A DNA stretch of 64,000 nucleotides from Flexivirga caeni (GCF_003724155.1 NZ_RJJQ01000020.1:1-64000); one strand, 5' to 3'. Shown: positions 26,739 through 36,125, counted from the stretch's first letter. Translations and numbers: made by a program. The notes: generated from the sequence alone by a model not told the origin.

Positions 26739-28228
26739 TGGTCGTCCGGTTCCGGGATCGTGATCTCCCGCTTGAGGATCTTGCCGGTCCCGGTCTTGGG
26801 CAGGTCGTCCAGGAACCAGACCCGTCGCGGATACTTATAGGCCGCGACCCGTGCCTTGACGAAGTCCCGGATCTCCTCCGGTGTGGCGGTCGCGCCCGGC
26901 TTCAGCGACACTGCCGCGCCGACTTCCTCGCCATGAGTCGGGTGCGGCAGCCCGAGCACCGCGGCCTCGTGCACCGCGGGGTGCTCGTAGAGGACCTCCT
27001 CGATCTCGCGCGGGTAGACGTTGTAGCCGCCGCGAATGATCAGGTCCTTCTTGCGGTCGACGATGAAGTAGAAGCCGTCCTCGTCCGAGTAGCCGATGTC
27101 GCCCGTATGCAGCCAATGGCCGGCGTCGATCGCCTCGGCCGTGGCTTCCGGACGATTCAGGTAGCCCTTCATGACGTTCGGCCCGCGCACGCAGATCTCG
27201 CCGACCTCGCCGGTGGCCACGTCGTGACCTTCCGCGTCGACGACCTTCATCTCGACCCCGGGTATGGGCAGCCCGATCGAGCCCAGCTTGGCGTTGTCCA
27301 TCAGGTTGAAGCTCACCACGGGCGAGGTCTCGGACAGGCCGTAGCCTTCAAGTATCTTGACGCCGTATGCCGCCTCGAAGCCGCGAACGACTTCGGCGGG
27401 CAACGACGCGCCGCCGGACACGCTCATCCGCAACGTCGCCACCGACTCCGGACTGGCCGAGTCCAGGGCTGCGAGCGCGGTGTACATCGTCGGCACGCCT
27501 TCGAAGACGGTGACCTTCTCCCGCTGAATCGTGTGCAGCACGACCTCCGGGTCAAACCGCGGGATGAGCGTCAGCAGCGAGCCGCTCCCGACGCTCACGT
27601 TGAGCGCCGAGGTCAGGCCGAACACGTGAAACAGCGGCAGGCAGCCCATGATGATGTCCTGCTCGGTCATGTGGAACAGATCCTGCCCGGCGACGCGCCG
27701 GTTCTCGTTGAGCCCATGGTGCGTCAGCTCCGCGCCCTTGGGCACACCGGTAGTGCCGGAGGTGTACAGGATGACCGCCGTGTCGTCGTCCGCGCGGTCG
27801 ACGAACCCGGCCGGGTCGAAGGCCCGGAGACCGTCGAGGAAGTCGCTGCCGATCTGCACGACCTGACAGCCATCGACCGCACGTGCGGTCTCCTCCGGAG
27901 AGACCGCGGGAGCGACGCACAGCACCTTCATCTGCGAATCGCCACTGAAGTGCGCGATCTCCCGTCCCTTGAGCAGCGGGTTCATCGGCACGGCGAGTGC
28001 CCCGATGCGCATCGCGCCGTAGAACAGCACCGGGAACTCCAGGACGTTCGGCAGCATGATGCCGACCGAGTCGCCGGCGCGCACGCCTCGCGCGGCGAGC
28101 CAGCTGCCCGCGCGGGCAGCGGCGTCATCGAACTCGGCATAGCTCAACGAGCGATCACCTTCCCGCAGCGCCGCATGCTGCGGGAAGGCCCTGGCCGTGT
28201 TGACCAGGTTCTCGGCAAGATTGGTCAT
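26735..28228 (-). CDS. AMP-dependent acyl-CoA synthetase (fatty-acid-CoA ligase)
   Basis: A 497-residue ANL-superfamily ligase. The phosphate loop is YTSGTTGVPKGAEL, followed by GYGLSETSP, the hinge YFIVDRKKDLIIRGGYNVYP and the catalytic Lys in TGTGKILKREI. It activates a carboxylic acid (likely fatty acid) to its acyl-AMP and then the CoA thioester. In this cluster it could feed acyl-CoA to beta-oxidation or to PHA synthesis with the upstream reductase and PhaC. ATG 28228 has GGAG 6-7 nt upstream. Confidence 0.9.
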   Translation of the reverse strand: MTNLAENLVNTARAFPQHAALREGDRSLSYAEFDDAAARAGSWLAARGVRAGDSVGIMLPNVLEFPVLFYGAMRIGALAVPMNPLLKGREIAHFSGDSQMKVLCVAPAVSPEETARAVDGCQVVQIGSDFLDGLRAFDPAGFVDRADDDTAVILYTSGTTGVPKGAELTHHGLNENRRVAGQDLFHMTEQDIIMGCLPLFHVFGLTSALNVSVGSGSLLTLIPRFDPEVVLHTIQREKVTVFEGVPTMYTALAALDSASPESVATLRMSVSGGASLPAEVVRGFEAAYGVKILEGYGLSETSPVVSFNLMDNAKLGSIGLPIPGVEMKVVDAEGHDVATGEVGEICVRGPNVMKGYLNRPEATAEAIDAGHWLHTGDIGYSDEDGFYFIVDRKKDLIIRGGYNVYPREIEEVLYEHPAVHEAAVLGLPHPTHGEEVGAAVSLKPGATATPEEIRDFVKARVAAYKYPRRVWFLDDLPKTGTGKILKREITIPEPDDQ

Positions 28229-28274
28229 CGGAGTCTCCTTCGGGTGAACGAACGTCGCGCACGGATCGAGCCGG

Positions 28275-29039
28275 TCAGGTCGCGAGCAGGCCGCCTTCGA
28301 CCGGAAGTGTCAGGCCGGTGACGTACCCGCCGGCGTCGCTGGCCAGGAAAAGCATCGCCGCGGCGATCTCCTCCGGGTTGCCGAGCCGGCCCATCAGGGT
28401 GCGCGGTATGACGACGCCCTCGACGTAGTCGCGGTCGAACTGGTCGGTCATCTCGGACTTGAAGTAGCCGGGCGCGAGCGCGTTGACCCGGATCCCCTTG
28501 CGGGAGGTCCACTGCTGCGCCAGGTCGCGGGTGAGACCGATCACGCCGGCCTTGCTGGCGCCATACGCAGCCTGCGGCAGACCCATCGTGGTCATCCCCA
28601 GGACGCTGCTGACGTTGACGATGGAGCTTCCCGGCTGCATGTGGCGAGCGGCGGCCTGCGCCATCCAGTACGTCGCGTTCAGGTTGAGGTCGATCACCGA
28701 CCGGAACTGCTCCGGGGTCTCGCGGGTGGCCGGCACGGCGGTCCCGACACCTGCGTTGTTGATCAGGACGTCGACACGGCCGAACTCCTCCATCCCGCGC
28801 TCGACGAGCCGGGTGCATTCCTCGGGCCGGGTGACATCGGTGCGGACCGGGAGCGCCCGGCGGCCGAGTGCGCTGACCCGCTCGGCGGTGGCGGCGAGCT
28901 TGTCCTCGCGCCGCGCCCCGAGCACGACGTCCGCACCGGCCTCCGCGAGGGCCGTCGCGAAGACCACCCCGAGCCCGCTGGATGCGCCAGTGACCACCGC
29001 CACCCGGCCATCGAGCCTGAACAGATCGATCAGTGCCAT
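28275..29039 (-). CDS. Short-chain dehydrogenase/reductase (possible 3-oxo/3-hydroxyacyl-CoA oxidoreductase)
   Basis: A 254-residue classical SDR: cofactor motif TGASSGLG, then NNAGVG, catalytic Ser about 20 residues before YGASK, and the PG motif APGYFKSE. Residues after the second beta strand (GARREDK) suggest NADP preference. Placement between a PhaC-GNAT pair and an acyl-CoA ligase suggests reduction of 3-oxoacyl compounds to supply PHA monomers, as PhaB/FabG does, but SDR substrates cannot be read from sequence. It starts 2 bases after the GNAT stop. Confidence 0.85.
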   Translation of the reverse strand: MALIDLFRLDGRVAVVTGASSGLGVVFATALAEAGADVVLGARREDKLAATAERVSALGRRALPVRTDVTRPEECTRLVERGMEEFGRVDVLINNAGVGTAVPATRETPEQFRSVIDLNLNATYWMAQAAARHMQPGSSIVNVSSVLGMTTMGLPQAAYGASKAGVIGLTRDLAQQWTSRKGIRVNALAPGYFKSEMTDQFDRDYVEGVVIPRTLMGRLGNPEEIAAAMLFLASDAGGYVTGLTLPVEGGLLAT

Positions 29040-29041
29040 GA

Positions 29042-29572
29042 TCAGTGTCCTTCCACCAGGTCGTCGATGCCAACGGCCGCAAGCGTCGCGAGGTGTTCCT
29101 CGCCGAGGTACGCGAGCATGATCAGGTCCTGCAAGTTGCCGTCGCGGTCCCGGAAGTGGTCACGCAGCAGTGCTTCGCCGCTGAACCCGAGCCCGAGAAA
29201 CATCTCTGTCGTCCGTTCCTGCACCGCAGGAAGTTCGACGACGACCTTCAGCAGGCCGAGTCGGATCGCGGCGGTGACCGCGTGCTGGGCGAGCAGCCGG
29301 CCGATGCCTCGGCCGCGGGCGCGCGGTGCCACCACCAGCCGGAGTTCCGCGACGTGATCGGACCAGCCGGACAACGGCAGCAGTGCCGCGAAACCGTCGA
29401 TCGCGCCATCGCCCGCGACGTCCACCCAGCGCCAGCCGGGCGCATCCGGCCACGCGGCGACCGACGCCGACGAGACGTCCTCCTTGATGAAGGTGCGATC
29501 GCCCTCCGGCAGGCCGGCGAACAACGCGCCGAGTGGGGCGACATGCTCGGGCCTGAACTGCTGAATGGTCAT
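29042..29572 (-). CDS. GNAT-family N-acetyltransferase
   Basis: A 176-residue acetyltransferase with the acetyl-CoA motif RLVVAPRARGRGIGRLLAQHAV and a later beta segment MFLGLGFSGEALLRDHF. Its ATG overlaps the phaC stop (ATGA), so it is co-translated with the PHA synthase. The acceptor is unknown; acetylation of a PHA-operon protein or of a CoA-linked metabolite is speculation. Confidence 0.82.
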   Translation of the reverse strand: MTIQQFRPEHVAPLGALFAGLPEGDRTFIKEDVSSASVAAWPDAPGWRWVDVAGDGAIDGFAALLPLSGWSDHVAELRLVVAPRARGRGIGRLLAQHAVTAAIRLGLLKVVVELPAVQERTTEMFLGLGFSGEALLRDHFRDRDGNLQDLIMLAYLGEEHLATLAAVGIDDLVEGH

Positions 29573-30639
29573 GTTGCCTCGCTCTGCTGCTTCACGACGT
29601 CGATGATCGCCGGGACGGTGTTCTTGGCGGCGGTGCGGCCGACCATCAGGCCGACGTGACCGGCGTCGAAGCGGTATTCCCGCTTCTCCGCCGATCCGAC
29701 CAGACCGACCAGCGGGGCCGCCGAGTCCAGCGGGATGATGTGATCGCGCAGTCCGAGCACGTGCGCGAACGGCAGCCGGATGTCACGCAACCGGACCCGG
29801 TCACCGCCGATCGTGATGCGGTCGTTGACCAGCGCGTTGTCGACGACCATCTGCTGCAGCTGCCGCGCGAGGGCACCGGGCAGTGGCACCTGGTCCGAGC
29901 CCCACCCGGTCATTGCCTGGTATGCCGTGACGAACTCGTCGTTCCACAACCTCTCGACCAGATCGACCCGGGAGGTCACCTCGGCCATCGGATCGAGCGA
30001 CCGGAAACCCTGCATGATCACCGACGGCGGCACCAGCCCGTCGCTGCCGATGGCGGCGTCGATGTCGCTGCGACCGAGGGCGTCCCCCATCGGCCCGAGC
30101 GCGCTCAGGTCGGCGGGCGTCGTCAGCGCAGTCAGGCTGCGCAGCGGCGAAGTCGGATGGTGCGCCGCATGCAGCACGGCCAGCAGGCCGCCGAAGCAAT
30201 AGCCGAACAGGTTGATCGAGTCGCTCCCGGAGATGGCGCACACCTGGTCGATCACGGCCGGCAGGTAGAAGTCGGTGTAATCCTCGATGGTGTTCTGCGC
30301 ATCTCGCTCGTCCGGGATGCCCCAGTCGATCAGGTACACGTCGAACCCGGCCGCGATCAGGTGTTCGACGACGCTGTTCCCGGGCCGCAGGTCCAGGATG
30401 TAGCTCTTGTTGAACAGGCTGTAGACGATGAGCAGCGGCGGCCGCATCGTCACCCGGTCGCTGCGGTAGTGCCACAGCTGGGTGCGGCCGCCGCGCCATA
30501 CGACGTCCTTCGGCGACAGGCCGACCTGGGTGTGCTGAATCCCGGTCGCCATCCGGATGCCGTTGCGGGCCCGCAGCGTGTTGCGTTCGACCTCGCGGGT
30601 GATCCGCTCAATCGTGCTCCTGCCCGGCAGGCTCACCAT
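29569..30639 (-). CDS. phaC: Polyhydroxyalkanoate synthase PhaC, class III-like
   Basis: A 356-residue synthase of class III length. It contains the lipase-like box GYCFGG with catalytic Cys148, Asp in LGLRDHIIP and His in DAGHVGLMVG, plus IDWGIPDERDAQNTIEDY, a segment strongly conserved in PhaC. It polymerises (R)-3-hydroxyacyl-CoA into PHA on granules. Class III enzymes need a PhaE partner, and a PhaE-like gene lies directly upstream and overlaps its 5' end. ATG 30639 has GAGGTGA upstream. Confidence 0.9.
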   Translation of the reverse strand: MVSLPGRSTIERITREVERNTLRARNGIRMATGIQHTQVGLSPKDVVWRGGRTQLWHYRSDRVTMRPPLLIVYSLFNKSYILDLRPGNSVVEHLIAAGFDVYLIDWGIPDERDAQNTIEDYTDFYLPAVIDQVCAISGSDSINLFGYCFGGLLAVLHAAHHPTSPLRSLTALTTPADLSALGPMGDALGRSDIDAAIGSDGLVPPSVIMQGFRSLDPMAEVTSRVDLVERLWNDEFVTAYQAMTGWGSDQVPLPGALARQLQQMVVDNALVNDRITIGGDRVRLRDIRLPFAHVLGLRDHIIPLDSAAPLVGLVGSAEKREYRFDAGHVGLMVGRTAAKNTVPAIIDVVKQQSEAT

Positions 30640-30937
30640 CGCCAGTCACCTCGTCTCCGGCTCGTGGACGGTTCCGCTGCAGTTGCAAGGTGAGCAACCG
30701 CACCTCGCGGTCCAGCTCGCCCAGCTGGTTGCGCATGCGCTGGACGTCGGTGGCCGTGGGGAGGTTGACGGAGCGCCACATCACCCCCGCGAGCTGATCG
30801 ACGCGACCGCGCACGGCGCGGTGAATCCCGGCCACGACCGCGAACGCCTCCCCGAGTTCCTCGGACTGGGCGAGTCCGCTCGCGACCGGGGACGCGGTCT
30901 CCTCGATGCGGTTGTAGATGTCACGCAAGACGCCCAT
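30608..30937 (-). CDS. phaE: Short PhaE-like PHA synthase partner
   Basis: A 109-residue helical protein. Its C-terminal part, NLPTATDVQRMRNQLGELDREVRLL, matches the 'LPT..EVd.L..rl.eLe.e' segment seen at the end of class III PhaE subunits and some phasins. Known PhaE proteins are usually two to three times longer, so this is a minimal form retaining mainly the C-terminal coiled coil. It overlaps phaC by 32 bases in another frame. ATG 30937 or GTG 30940; GGAGGA is upstream. Confidence 0.6.
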   Translation of the reverse strand: MGVLRDIYNRIEETASPVASGLAQSEELGEAFAVVAGIHRAVRGRVDQLAGVMWRSVNLPTATDVQRMRNQLGELDREVRLLTLQLQRNRPRAGDEVTGDGEPAGQEHD

Positions 30938-31031
30938 CACCGGGTCCTCCGCCTGAATCGAGTCACCACCTTTCGAACGGTAGCGCAGAGGTCGACTCCC
31001 AAACCACGACTTGCGCCATACCGTCCACCTG

Positions 31032-31053
31032 GCGAATGCCGAATGGCGTTCGC
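31032..31053 (-). terminator. Hairpin after the PIG-V-like gene
   Basis: GCGAATGCC (31032-31040) pairs with GGCGTTCGC (31045-31053) with one mismatch, ending one base from the stop codon of the gene on the minus strand. Confidence 0.5.
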
Positions 31054-32337
31054 TCAGATCGGGTTCCCGCTCGAGTGCCGCAGCACCAGCAGCGTCCAGC
31101 ACCACCACACCTGCCAGCCCAGCCCGAGGCCGACCCAGATGACCGTGCGCCAGCCCACCAGCAGCCGCTGTGCCCGCTCCTTCCACCCGGCCCCGATGAA
31201 GACGATCAGGATCGGGAACATGAACAGCAGATAGCGATAGGTGCTGGTCCAGGCGTCCAGCACCGCGAGCAGGTAGAACCCGTAGGCCAGCAGCCAGGTG
31301 CGCATGACCGCGCCCATCGCGTCGCCCCACGGGCCAATCGTGATCACCACGAATCCGACGATCAGGACCAGCAGCACCAGCACGGCCACGACACCGCTGT
31401 GGAAGAGCATGTCGAAGTTGGCGATCCAGGGCACGAAGTAGACGACCTTGCCGTCGCTGCGCCAGGACCCCATCGTCTCCGTGTATGCCGAAGGCACTCC
31501 CGTGCGCCACCAGGCGATGGCCGGCCAGATGCCGCCCGCGATGCCGCACCCGACGAGGGTCGACGCCATCGCCACCCACTCGCGGCTCCGGATCGGGTCG
31601 TGCTCCCGATCGCGCCAGCGCAACCAGAGCGCGACCAGGGCGACGACCGCCAGCGGCACGGCCACCGGGCGGGCGAGCCCGGTCGCCAGGGCCGCAGCCG
31701 CGGCAAGCCACCACTGTCTTCGCTGCAGCGCGAGCAGCGCGCTGATCAGCAGCACCAGGGCGAGCGACTCGGTGTAGGTCATCTGCAGCACCGGCGACGG
31801 CGGCGACGCGGAGAAGACGCACACGACGCCGAAGGCCGCAACCGCACCGACCTTGTCCCGGATCAGCACGGCCATCAGGACGACCGCAACCCCGCCGAGC
31901 ACCAGCGACAGCAACGAGCCGACGACGGCGAACGAGCCGCCGGTCAGGTGCATCAGCAGCGACACCATGCCGGGATACATCGGGTAGAAGGCCCACGGGT
32001 TCTGCTGGACGACACCGCCCACCGTGGGCAACTGCTGGGGATAGCCGTCCTCGACGATGGTCTGATACCAGCGGCCGTCCCACACGTGGGTCATCTGCCA
32101 GTAGTCCTGGTGCCCGGTGGAGTAGAAGATGTAGTCCGGGTTCTGCTCGTGCGCAACCGCCTGCATGACGATCGCGGAGAAAAGCCGCGCCACCAGGTAG
32201 GCGACGAGCACGCAGAGCAGCAGGCGACGGTGCAGCAGGTCGACGCCGCGCATGCGCCATACCTGCAGCCGGGTGGAGGTGGCCGCCGGGCGCTGCGCCC
32301 CGGATCGGCCGGCGGTGGTCGTGACGCCGGCCGTCAT
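31054..32337 (-). CDS. Polytopic membrane protein, PIG-V / mannosyltransferase-like
   Basis: A 427-residue membrane protein with about ten hydrophobic helices. Near the N-terminus VWDGRWYQTIVEDGYP matches the 'WDg.WY..i...GYp' motif of PIG-V-type and related GT-C mannosyltransferases, in which an acidic residue of the first external loop is catalytic. It would transfer a sugar from a polyprenyl phosphate to an external lipid or protein acceptor. Its ATG overlaps the tag stop codon (ATGA), which looks like operon packing rather than function. Confidence 0.72.
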   Translation of the reverse strand: MTAGVTTTAGRSGAQRPAATSTRLQVWRMRGVDLLHRRLLLCVLVAYLVARLFSAIVMQAVAHEQNPDYIFYSTGHQDYWQMTHVWDGRWYQTIVEDGYPQQLPTVGGVVQQNPWAFYPMYPGMVSLLMHLTGGSFAVVGSLLSLVLGGVAVVLMAVLIRDKVGAVAAFGVVCVFSASPPSPVLQMTYTESLALVLLISALLALQRRQWWLAAAAALATGLARPVAVPLAVVALVALWLRWRDREHDPIRSREWVAMASTLVGCGIAGGIWPAIAWWRTGVPSAYTETMGSWRSDGKVVYFVPWIANFDMLFHSGVVAVLVLLVLIVGFVVITIGPWGDAMGAVMRTWLLAYGFYLLAVLDAWTSTYRYLLFMFPILIVFIGAGWKERAQRLLVGWRTVIWVGLGLGWQVWWCWTLLVLRHSSGNPI

Positions 32338-32921
32338 CGGGCCCCGCCCCGGAAACAGCCCGCGAAGTGGTCGTCGACGAGGCCGCACGCCTGCATGGCG
32401 GCATACATGGTCGTCGGGCCGACGTGCGCGAAGCCGGACTTCTTCAAAGCCTTTGCCAATGCTAGGGATTCGGCGGTCTGTGCAGGCAGGTCCGCAATGC
32501 TCGCCGGGCGAGCGTGCCGCACTGGCGCGTGCGACCAGACGAGCTGGTCGAGGCCACCTTCGTCGCGCAGCGCGAGGACCGCGCGCGCGTTGGCGATCGC
32601 GGCGTCGATCTTGCGGCGGTTGCGGACGATCCCGGCGTCCTGCATGAGCCGCTCGACGTCGGAGGCGCCATACGCCGCCACGATCTCGGGGTCGAAACCG
32701 GCGAACGCCGCGCGGAACGCCGGCCGCTTGCGCAGGATGGTGATCCAGGCGAGGCCGGACTGGAAGGCCTCGAGCGTGATGCGTTCGTAGAGCGCGCGCT
32801 CCCCGTGGACCGGCACACCCCATTCGGTGTCGTGGTAGACGCGGTAGTCGTCACTGCCGTCGCCCCAGGCGCACCGGGTGCGGCCGTCCTGCCCGGTGAC
32901 GACTGCTGCAGGCTCACTCAT
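32334..32921 (-). CDS. tag: DNA-3-methyladenine glycosylase I
   Basis: A 195-residue DNA repair glycosylase: RCAWGDGSDDYRVYHDTEWG at the start, then LERITLEAFQSGLAW-type segment (YERITLEAFQSGLAWITILRK) and the zinc-site residues near the C-terminus (KSGFAHVGPTTMYAAMQACGLVDDH), all characteristic of Tag. It excises 3-methyladenine. It follows the DivIVA-like gene with an 8-base overlap; the same order occurs in M. tuberculosis (Rv1209-tagA Rv1210). Confidence 0.93.
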   Translation of the reverse strand: MSEPAAVVTGQDGRTRCAWGDGSDDYRVYHDTEWGVPVHGERALYERITLEAFQSGLAWITILRKRPAFRAAFAGFDPEIVAAYGASDVERLMQDAGIVRNRRKIDAAIANARAVLALRDEGGLDQLVWSHAPVRHARPASIADLPAQTAESLALAKALKKSGFAHVGPTTMYAAMQACGLVDDHFAGCFRGGAR

Positions 32922-33219
32922 GCGTCGGATGTATGCCGCCGGCGTGCTCGCCGCGCAGCAACGCGATCTCCTCGTCCCGAGCCGCCAGCTCGGCACGCAA
33001 CCGGTCGAGAACCTCGTCGACCTGCCCCATCCGGTAGCCGCGCAGGGTTTGGTCGAACCGCACCTGGTCGATGTCCTCGGGTGTGACGATGCCGCGGGGC
33101 AGCGATTCGAAGGGCGAGGTGCGCGTCGGGTCCTCCAGGGTCGCCCCGAAGTGCCCGACGATCGCAAAGACGACCAGGCCGATGACGACGACCAGCAGCG
33201 CGATGAGGAAGACCAGCAC
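32914..33219 (-). CDS. DivIVA-domain small membrane protein
   Basis: A 101-residue protein: an N-terminal membrane helix (LVFLIALLVVVIGLVVFAIVG), then FDQTLRGYRMGQVDEVLDRLRAEL, the N-terminal DivIVA motif that binds curved membranes, and a short coiled coil. It is like M. tuberculosis Rv1209. It may mark poles or septa. GTG 33219 follows TAGTCT with 6-nt spacing (leaderless). Confidence 0.8.
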   Translation of the reverse strand: MLVFLIALLVVVIGLVVFAIVGHFGATLEDPTRTSPFESLPRGIVTPEDIDQVRFDQTLRGYRMGQVDEVLDRLRAELAARDEEIALLRGEHAGGIHPTHE

Positions 33220-33225
33220 CCGCTC

Positions 33226-33231
33226 AGACTA
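33226..33231 (-). promoter_or_regulatory. -10 box of leaderless promoter for the DivIVA-like gene
   Basis: On the minus strand TAGTCT is followed by GAGCGG and GTG 33219. Confidence 0.45.
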
Positions 33232-33241
33232 ACGCGCGGAC

Positions 33242-33997
33242 CTACTCGGGCCGGGTGGCGGCGAAGGTCTCCCCGTCCGAAGTGATGATGCGCACCGCCT
33301 CAGCCGGCTCGTCGACGACCCGCAGCCGGTGCAGGTCACTCTCGCCGACCATGCCCTCGGCATACAGCGTGTCGTGGATGAACGACATCATCGGCGCCCA
33401 GAACTTCGTGCCCAGCAGCACGATCGGGAAGCTGGTGACCTTCTGGGTCTGCGCGAGGGTCACCGCCTCGAACAGTTCGTCCAGCGTGCCGAACCCGCCG
33501 GGCAGCACGACATACCCCTGCGCGTATTTCACGAACATCGTCTTGCGGGCGAAGAAGTAGCGGAAGTTGACGCCCAGGTCGACATACGCGTTCAGACCGG
33601 ACTCGAAGGGCAGCTCGATGCCCAGGCCGACGCTGGTGCCGCCGGCCTCGTAGGCGCCCTTGTTCGCCGCCTCCATCGCGCCGGGGCCGCCGCCGGTGAT
33701 CACCGCGAAACCGGCTTCGGCGAGCAGGCGGCCGAGTTCGACGCCCTTGTCGTAGAACTCGCTGCCGGGCTTCAGCCGGGCCGAGCCGAAGACGCTGACT
33801 GCCCGGCCGAGTTCGGCCAGCGTGCCGAAGCCCTCGACGAACTCCGCCTGGATGCGCATGACGCGCCAGGGGTCGGTGTGCAGCCAGTCGGTGTCCTGGG
33901 AGCGGTCCAGCAGGCGCTGATCGGTGGTCGTGGACGGGACGTGTCGGCCGCGCAGAGTGGTCGCGCCCTTCTGATAGGCGTCGGTTTCCTTGGTCAC
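33242..33997 (-). CDS. LOG-family protein (nucleoside-5'-monophosphate phosphoribohydrolase type)
   Basis: A 251-residue Rossmann-fold protein with the LOG motifs GGGPGAMEAANKGA and PGGFGTLDELFEAVTL. Members cleave ribose-phosphate from AMP or cytokinin nucleotides; M. tuberculosis Rv1205 is one. The conserved Arg and Glu are present. GTG 33997 (TKETDAYQKG) is chosen because the longer frame upstream has the wrong composition and a GAGATT element lies 7 nt before this GTG. It is 13 bp after dapE on the same strand. Confidence 0.88.
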   Translation of the reverse strand: MTKETDAYQKGATTLRGRHVPSTTTDQRLLDRSQDTDWLHTDPWRVMRIQAEFVEGFGTLAELGRAVSVFGSARLKPGSEFYDKGVELGRLLAEAGFAVITGGGPGAMEAANKGAYEAGGTSVGLGIELPFESGLNAYVDLGVNFRYFFARKTMFVKYAQGYVVLPGGFGTLDELFEAVTLAQTQKVTSFPIVLLGTKFWAPMMSFIHDTLYAEGMVGESDLHRLRVVDEPAEAVRIITSDGETFAATRPE

Positions 33998-34010
33998 GAG
34001 GCCCAATCTC

Positions 34011-35075
34011 TCACGCCAGCCACCGGCGCAACGCGGCGTAGGCGTCGGTGATCTGCTGCTCGGGGCAGCGCTCGTCGTCGGTGTGCGCAAGATTCGGGTC
34101 GCCCGGGCCGAAATTGACCGCGGGTATGCCGAGCGCGGCAAACCGCGCGACGTCGGTCCAGCCCTCCTTCGCGGTCACCGGCAGCCCGAGCGCGGCCACG
34201 AACGACTGGGCGGCTGGGGTGTCCAGCCCCGGCCGGGCGCCGTCCGCGCAGTCGCCGAGCGTCACGTCATACCCGCTGAAGAGCGCGCGGACGTGCGCGA
34301 ACGCCTCCTGGCCGGGCTTGTCCGGCGCGAACCGGTAGTTGACGGTCACCACGCACCGGTCGGGTATGACGTTGCCCGCGATGCCGCCGCTGATGCCGAC
34401 GGCGCCGAGCGCCTCGTGGTAGTCGAGGCCGTCGACGGTCACCGTCTCCGGCTGGTATGCCGCCAGCGTGTCGAGCACCGGACCCGCGTCGTGGATCGCG
34501 TTGTGCCCGTTCCACGGCCGGGCCGAGTGTGCGCGGATGCCCTTGGTGACGATGTCGGCGCGCAGGGTGCCTTTGCAGCCGCCCTCGATGCCGCCGTTCG
34601 TGGGTTCGAGCAGCACGGCGAAGTCGGCGGTGACCCAGTCGGGGTGGTCCGCCACGATCCGGCGCAGCCCGTTGAACTCCTCTTCGATCTCCTCACAGTC
34701 GTAGAACACGAAGGTGAGGTCGCGGGCCGGCTCGGTGACGGTCGCGGCGAGTGCGAGCTGGACGGTCACACCGCCCTTCATGTCGGTGGTGCCCCGCCCG
34801 ACGAGTTGTCCGTCGATGCGGCGCGTCGGCAGGTTGGGCGGGTCGGTGAGCGGCACCGTGTCGAGATGCCCGGCCAGTACCACCCGCTCGGCTCGGCCCA
34901 GCTCGGTGCGCGCCACGACGGTGTTGCCGTCGCGGTCCACCCGCAGGTGCGGCAGGGCGCGCAGGGCTTCCTCGACGGCGTCCGCGAGCTCGCGCTCGTT
35001 CCGGCTCACCGACTCGATGTCGCACAGGTCTGCGGTCAGGTCGAGGACGTCCTTGGTCAGGTCCAGTCGCGTCAT
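34011..35075 (-). CDS. dapE: Succinyl-diaminopimelate desuccinylase
   Basis: A 354-residue M20-family metallohydrolase that removes succinate from N-succinyl-LL-diaminopimelate in lysine and cell-wall synthesis. Metal and catalytic residues: LAGHLDTVP (His, Asp), [10 protein letters not shown] (Asp), [12 protein letters not shown] (Glu-Glu) and a C-terminal His in [10 protein letters not shown]. It is divergent from dapD, as in M. tuberculosis (Rv1201c/Rv1202), so two consecutive pathway enzymes share this intergenic region. A GAGACT element 7 nt before the ATG may be a leaderless promoter. Confidence 0.92.
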   Translation of the reverse strand: MTRLDLTKDVLDLTADLCDIESVSRNERELADAVEEALRALPHLRVDRDGNTVVARTELGRAERVVLAGHLDTVPLTDPPNLPTRRIDGQLVGRGTTDMKGGVTVQLALAATVTEPARDLTFVFYDCEEIEEEFNGLRRIVADHPDWVTADFAVLLEPTNGGIEGGCKGTLRADIVTKGIRAHSARPWNGHNAIHDAGPVLDTLAAYQPETVTVDGLDYHEALGAVGISGGIAGNVIPDRCVVTVNYRFAPDKPGQEAFAHVRALFSGYDVTLGDCADGARPGLDTPAAQSFVAALGLPVTAKEGWTDVARFAALGIPAVNFGPGDPNLAHTDDERCPEQQITDAYAALRRWLA

Positions 35076-35144
35076 ACCGGCTAGTCTCGCGCATCCGTGG
35101 CGCGTCTCACCCGCCACGTCCACCGGCCGCACGGCCACCTCGCA

Positions 35145-35150
35145 TACCCT
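35145..35150 (+). promoter_or_regulatory. -10 box of leaderless promoter for dapD
   Basis: TACCCT followed by GTCGCGC (7 nt) and ATG 35158. Confidence 0.5.
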
Positions 35151-35157
35151 GTCGCGC

Positions 35158-36096
35158 ATGAGTGATTCGCCGCGCGCAGCGTGGGGCTATGGCCTGGTGA
35201 CCGAGACCTACGGCGGCGAGGTGCTCGACACCTGGTTCCCGGCACCGCAGCTCGGCGCCGCTCCCGCTGCGGACCCGTATGCCGAGCCGGCCGAGCTCGC
35301 TTCGCTGTCGCGGGACTACCCGGCCCGCCAAGTGCGTACCCGGGTCGCGCAGGTCGCGATCGACCTGGACGCGCCCCCCGCGGACGTCGCCGATGCCTAC
35401 CTGCGGTTGCACTTGCTGAGTCACCGCCTGGTGCAGCCGAACACGCTCAATCTGGACGGCGTGTTCGGCGTACTCCGCAATGTGGTGTGGACCAGCGCCG
35501 GCCCGTGCGCTGTCGACGGGTTCGAGCGGGTGCGGCTGCGGCTGCGGCAGGACGGCCCGGTGCAGGTCTACGGCATCGACAAGTTCCCGCGGATGACGGA
35601 CTACGTGGTGCCCTCCGGCGTACGCATCGCCGACGCCGACCGGGTGCGGCTGGGGGCGCACCTGGCCGAGGGCACCACCGTGATGCACGAGGGGTTCTGC
35701 AACTTCAACGCCGGCACGCTGGGCACCTCGATGGTGGAGGGGCGGATCGTGCAGGGCGTCGTGGTCGGCGACGGCTCGGACATCGGTGGCGGAGCCTCGA
35801 TCATGGGCACCCTGTCCGGCGGCGGGACAGAACGCGTATCCATCGGCAAGCGTTGCCTGATCGGTGCCGAGGCAGGCATCGGCATCGCGCTCGGGGACGA
35901 CTGCGTGGTGGAGGCAGGGCTCTACGTAACGGCCGGCACCAAGCTCACGCTGCCGGACGGCACGGTCGTGAAGGCCCGGGAGCTGTCCGGGCAGGACGGC
36001 CTGCTGTTCATCCGCAACTCGACCAGTGGCGTGGTCGAGTGCCGGCCGCGTGCCGGCCACGGCATCACCCTCAACGACGCGCTGCACGCCAACTGA
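35158..36096 (+). CDS. dapD: 2,3,4,5-tetrahydropyridine-2,6-dicarboxylate N-succinyltransferase
   Basis: A 312-residue enzyme that succinylates tetrahydrodipicolinate, the step before DapC and DapE. It is of the actinobacterial DapD type: an N-terminal helical domain, then a left-handed beta-helix made of hexapeptide repeats ([56 protein letters not shown]), with MVEGRI and FCNFNAG strongly conserved. The start is fixed by a TACCCT leaderless box. Confidence 0.93.
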   Translation: MSDSPRAAWGYGLVTETYGGEVLDTWFPAPQLGAAPAADPYAEPAELASLSRDYPARQVRTRVAQVAIDLDAPPADVADAYLRLHLLSHRLVQPNTLNLDGVFGVLRNVVWTSAGPCAVDGFERVRLRLRQDGPVQVYGIDKFPRMTDYVVPSGVRIADADRVRLGAHLAEGTTVMHEGFCNFNAGTLGTSMVEGRIVQGVVVGDGSDIGGGASIMGTLSGGGTERVSIGKRCLIGAEAGIGIALGDDCVVEAGLYVTAGTKLTLPDGTVVKARELSGQDGLLFIRNSTSGVVECRPRAGHGITLNDALHAN

Positions 36097-36125
36097 CCCG
36101 CCATCTACCGAGACCCGCCCCCCTG

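Noticed and set aside
26708-28321. A 537-residue plus-strand open frame opposite the acyl-CoA ligase
   Set aside because: It is antisense to a gene with all catalytic motifs and lacks a ribosome site.
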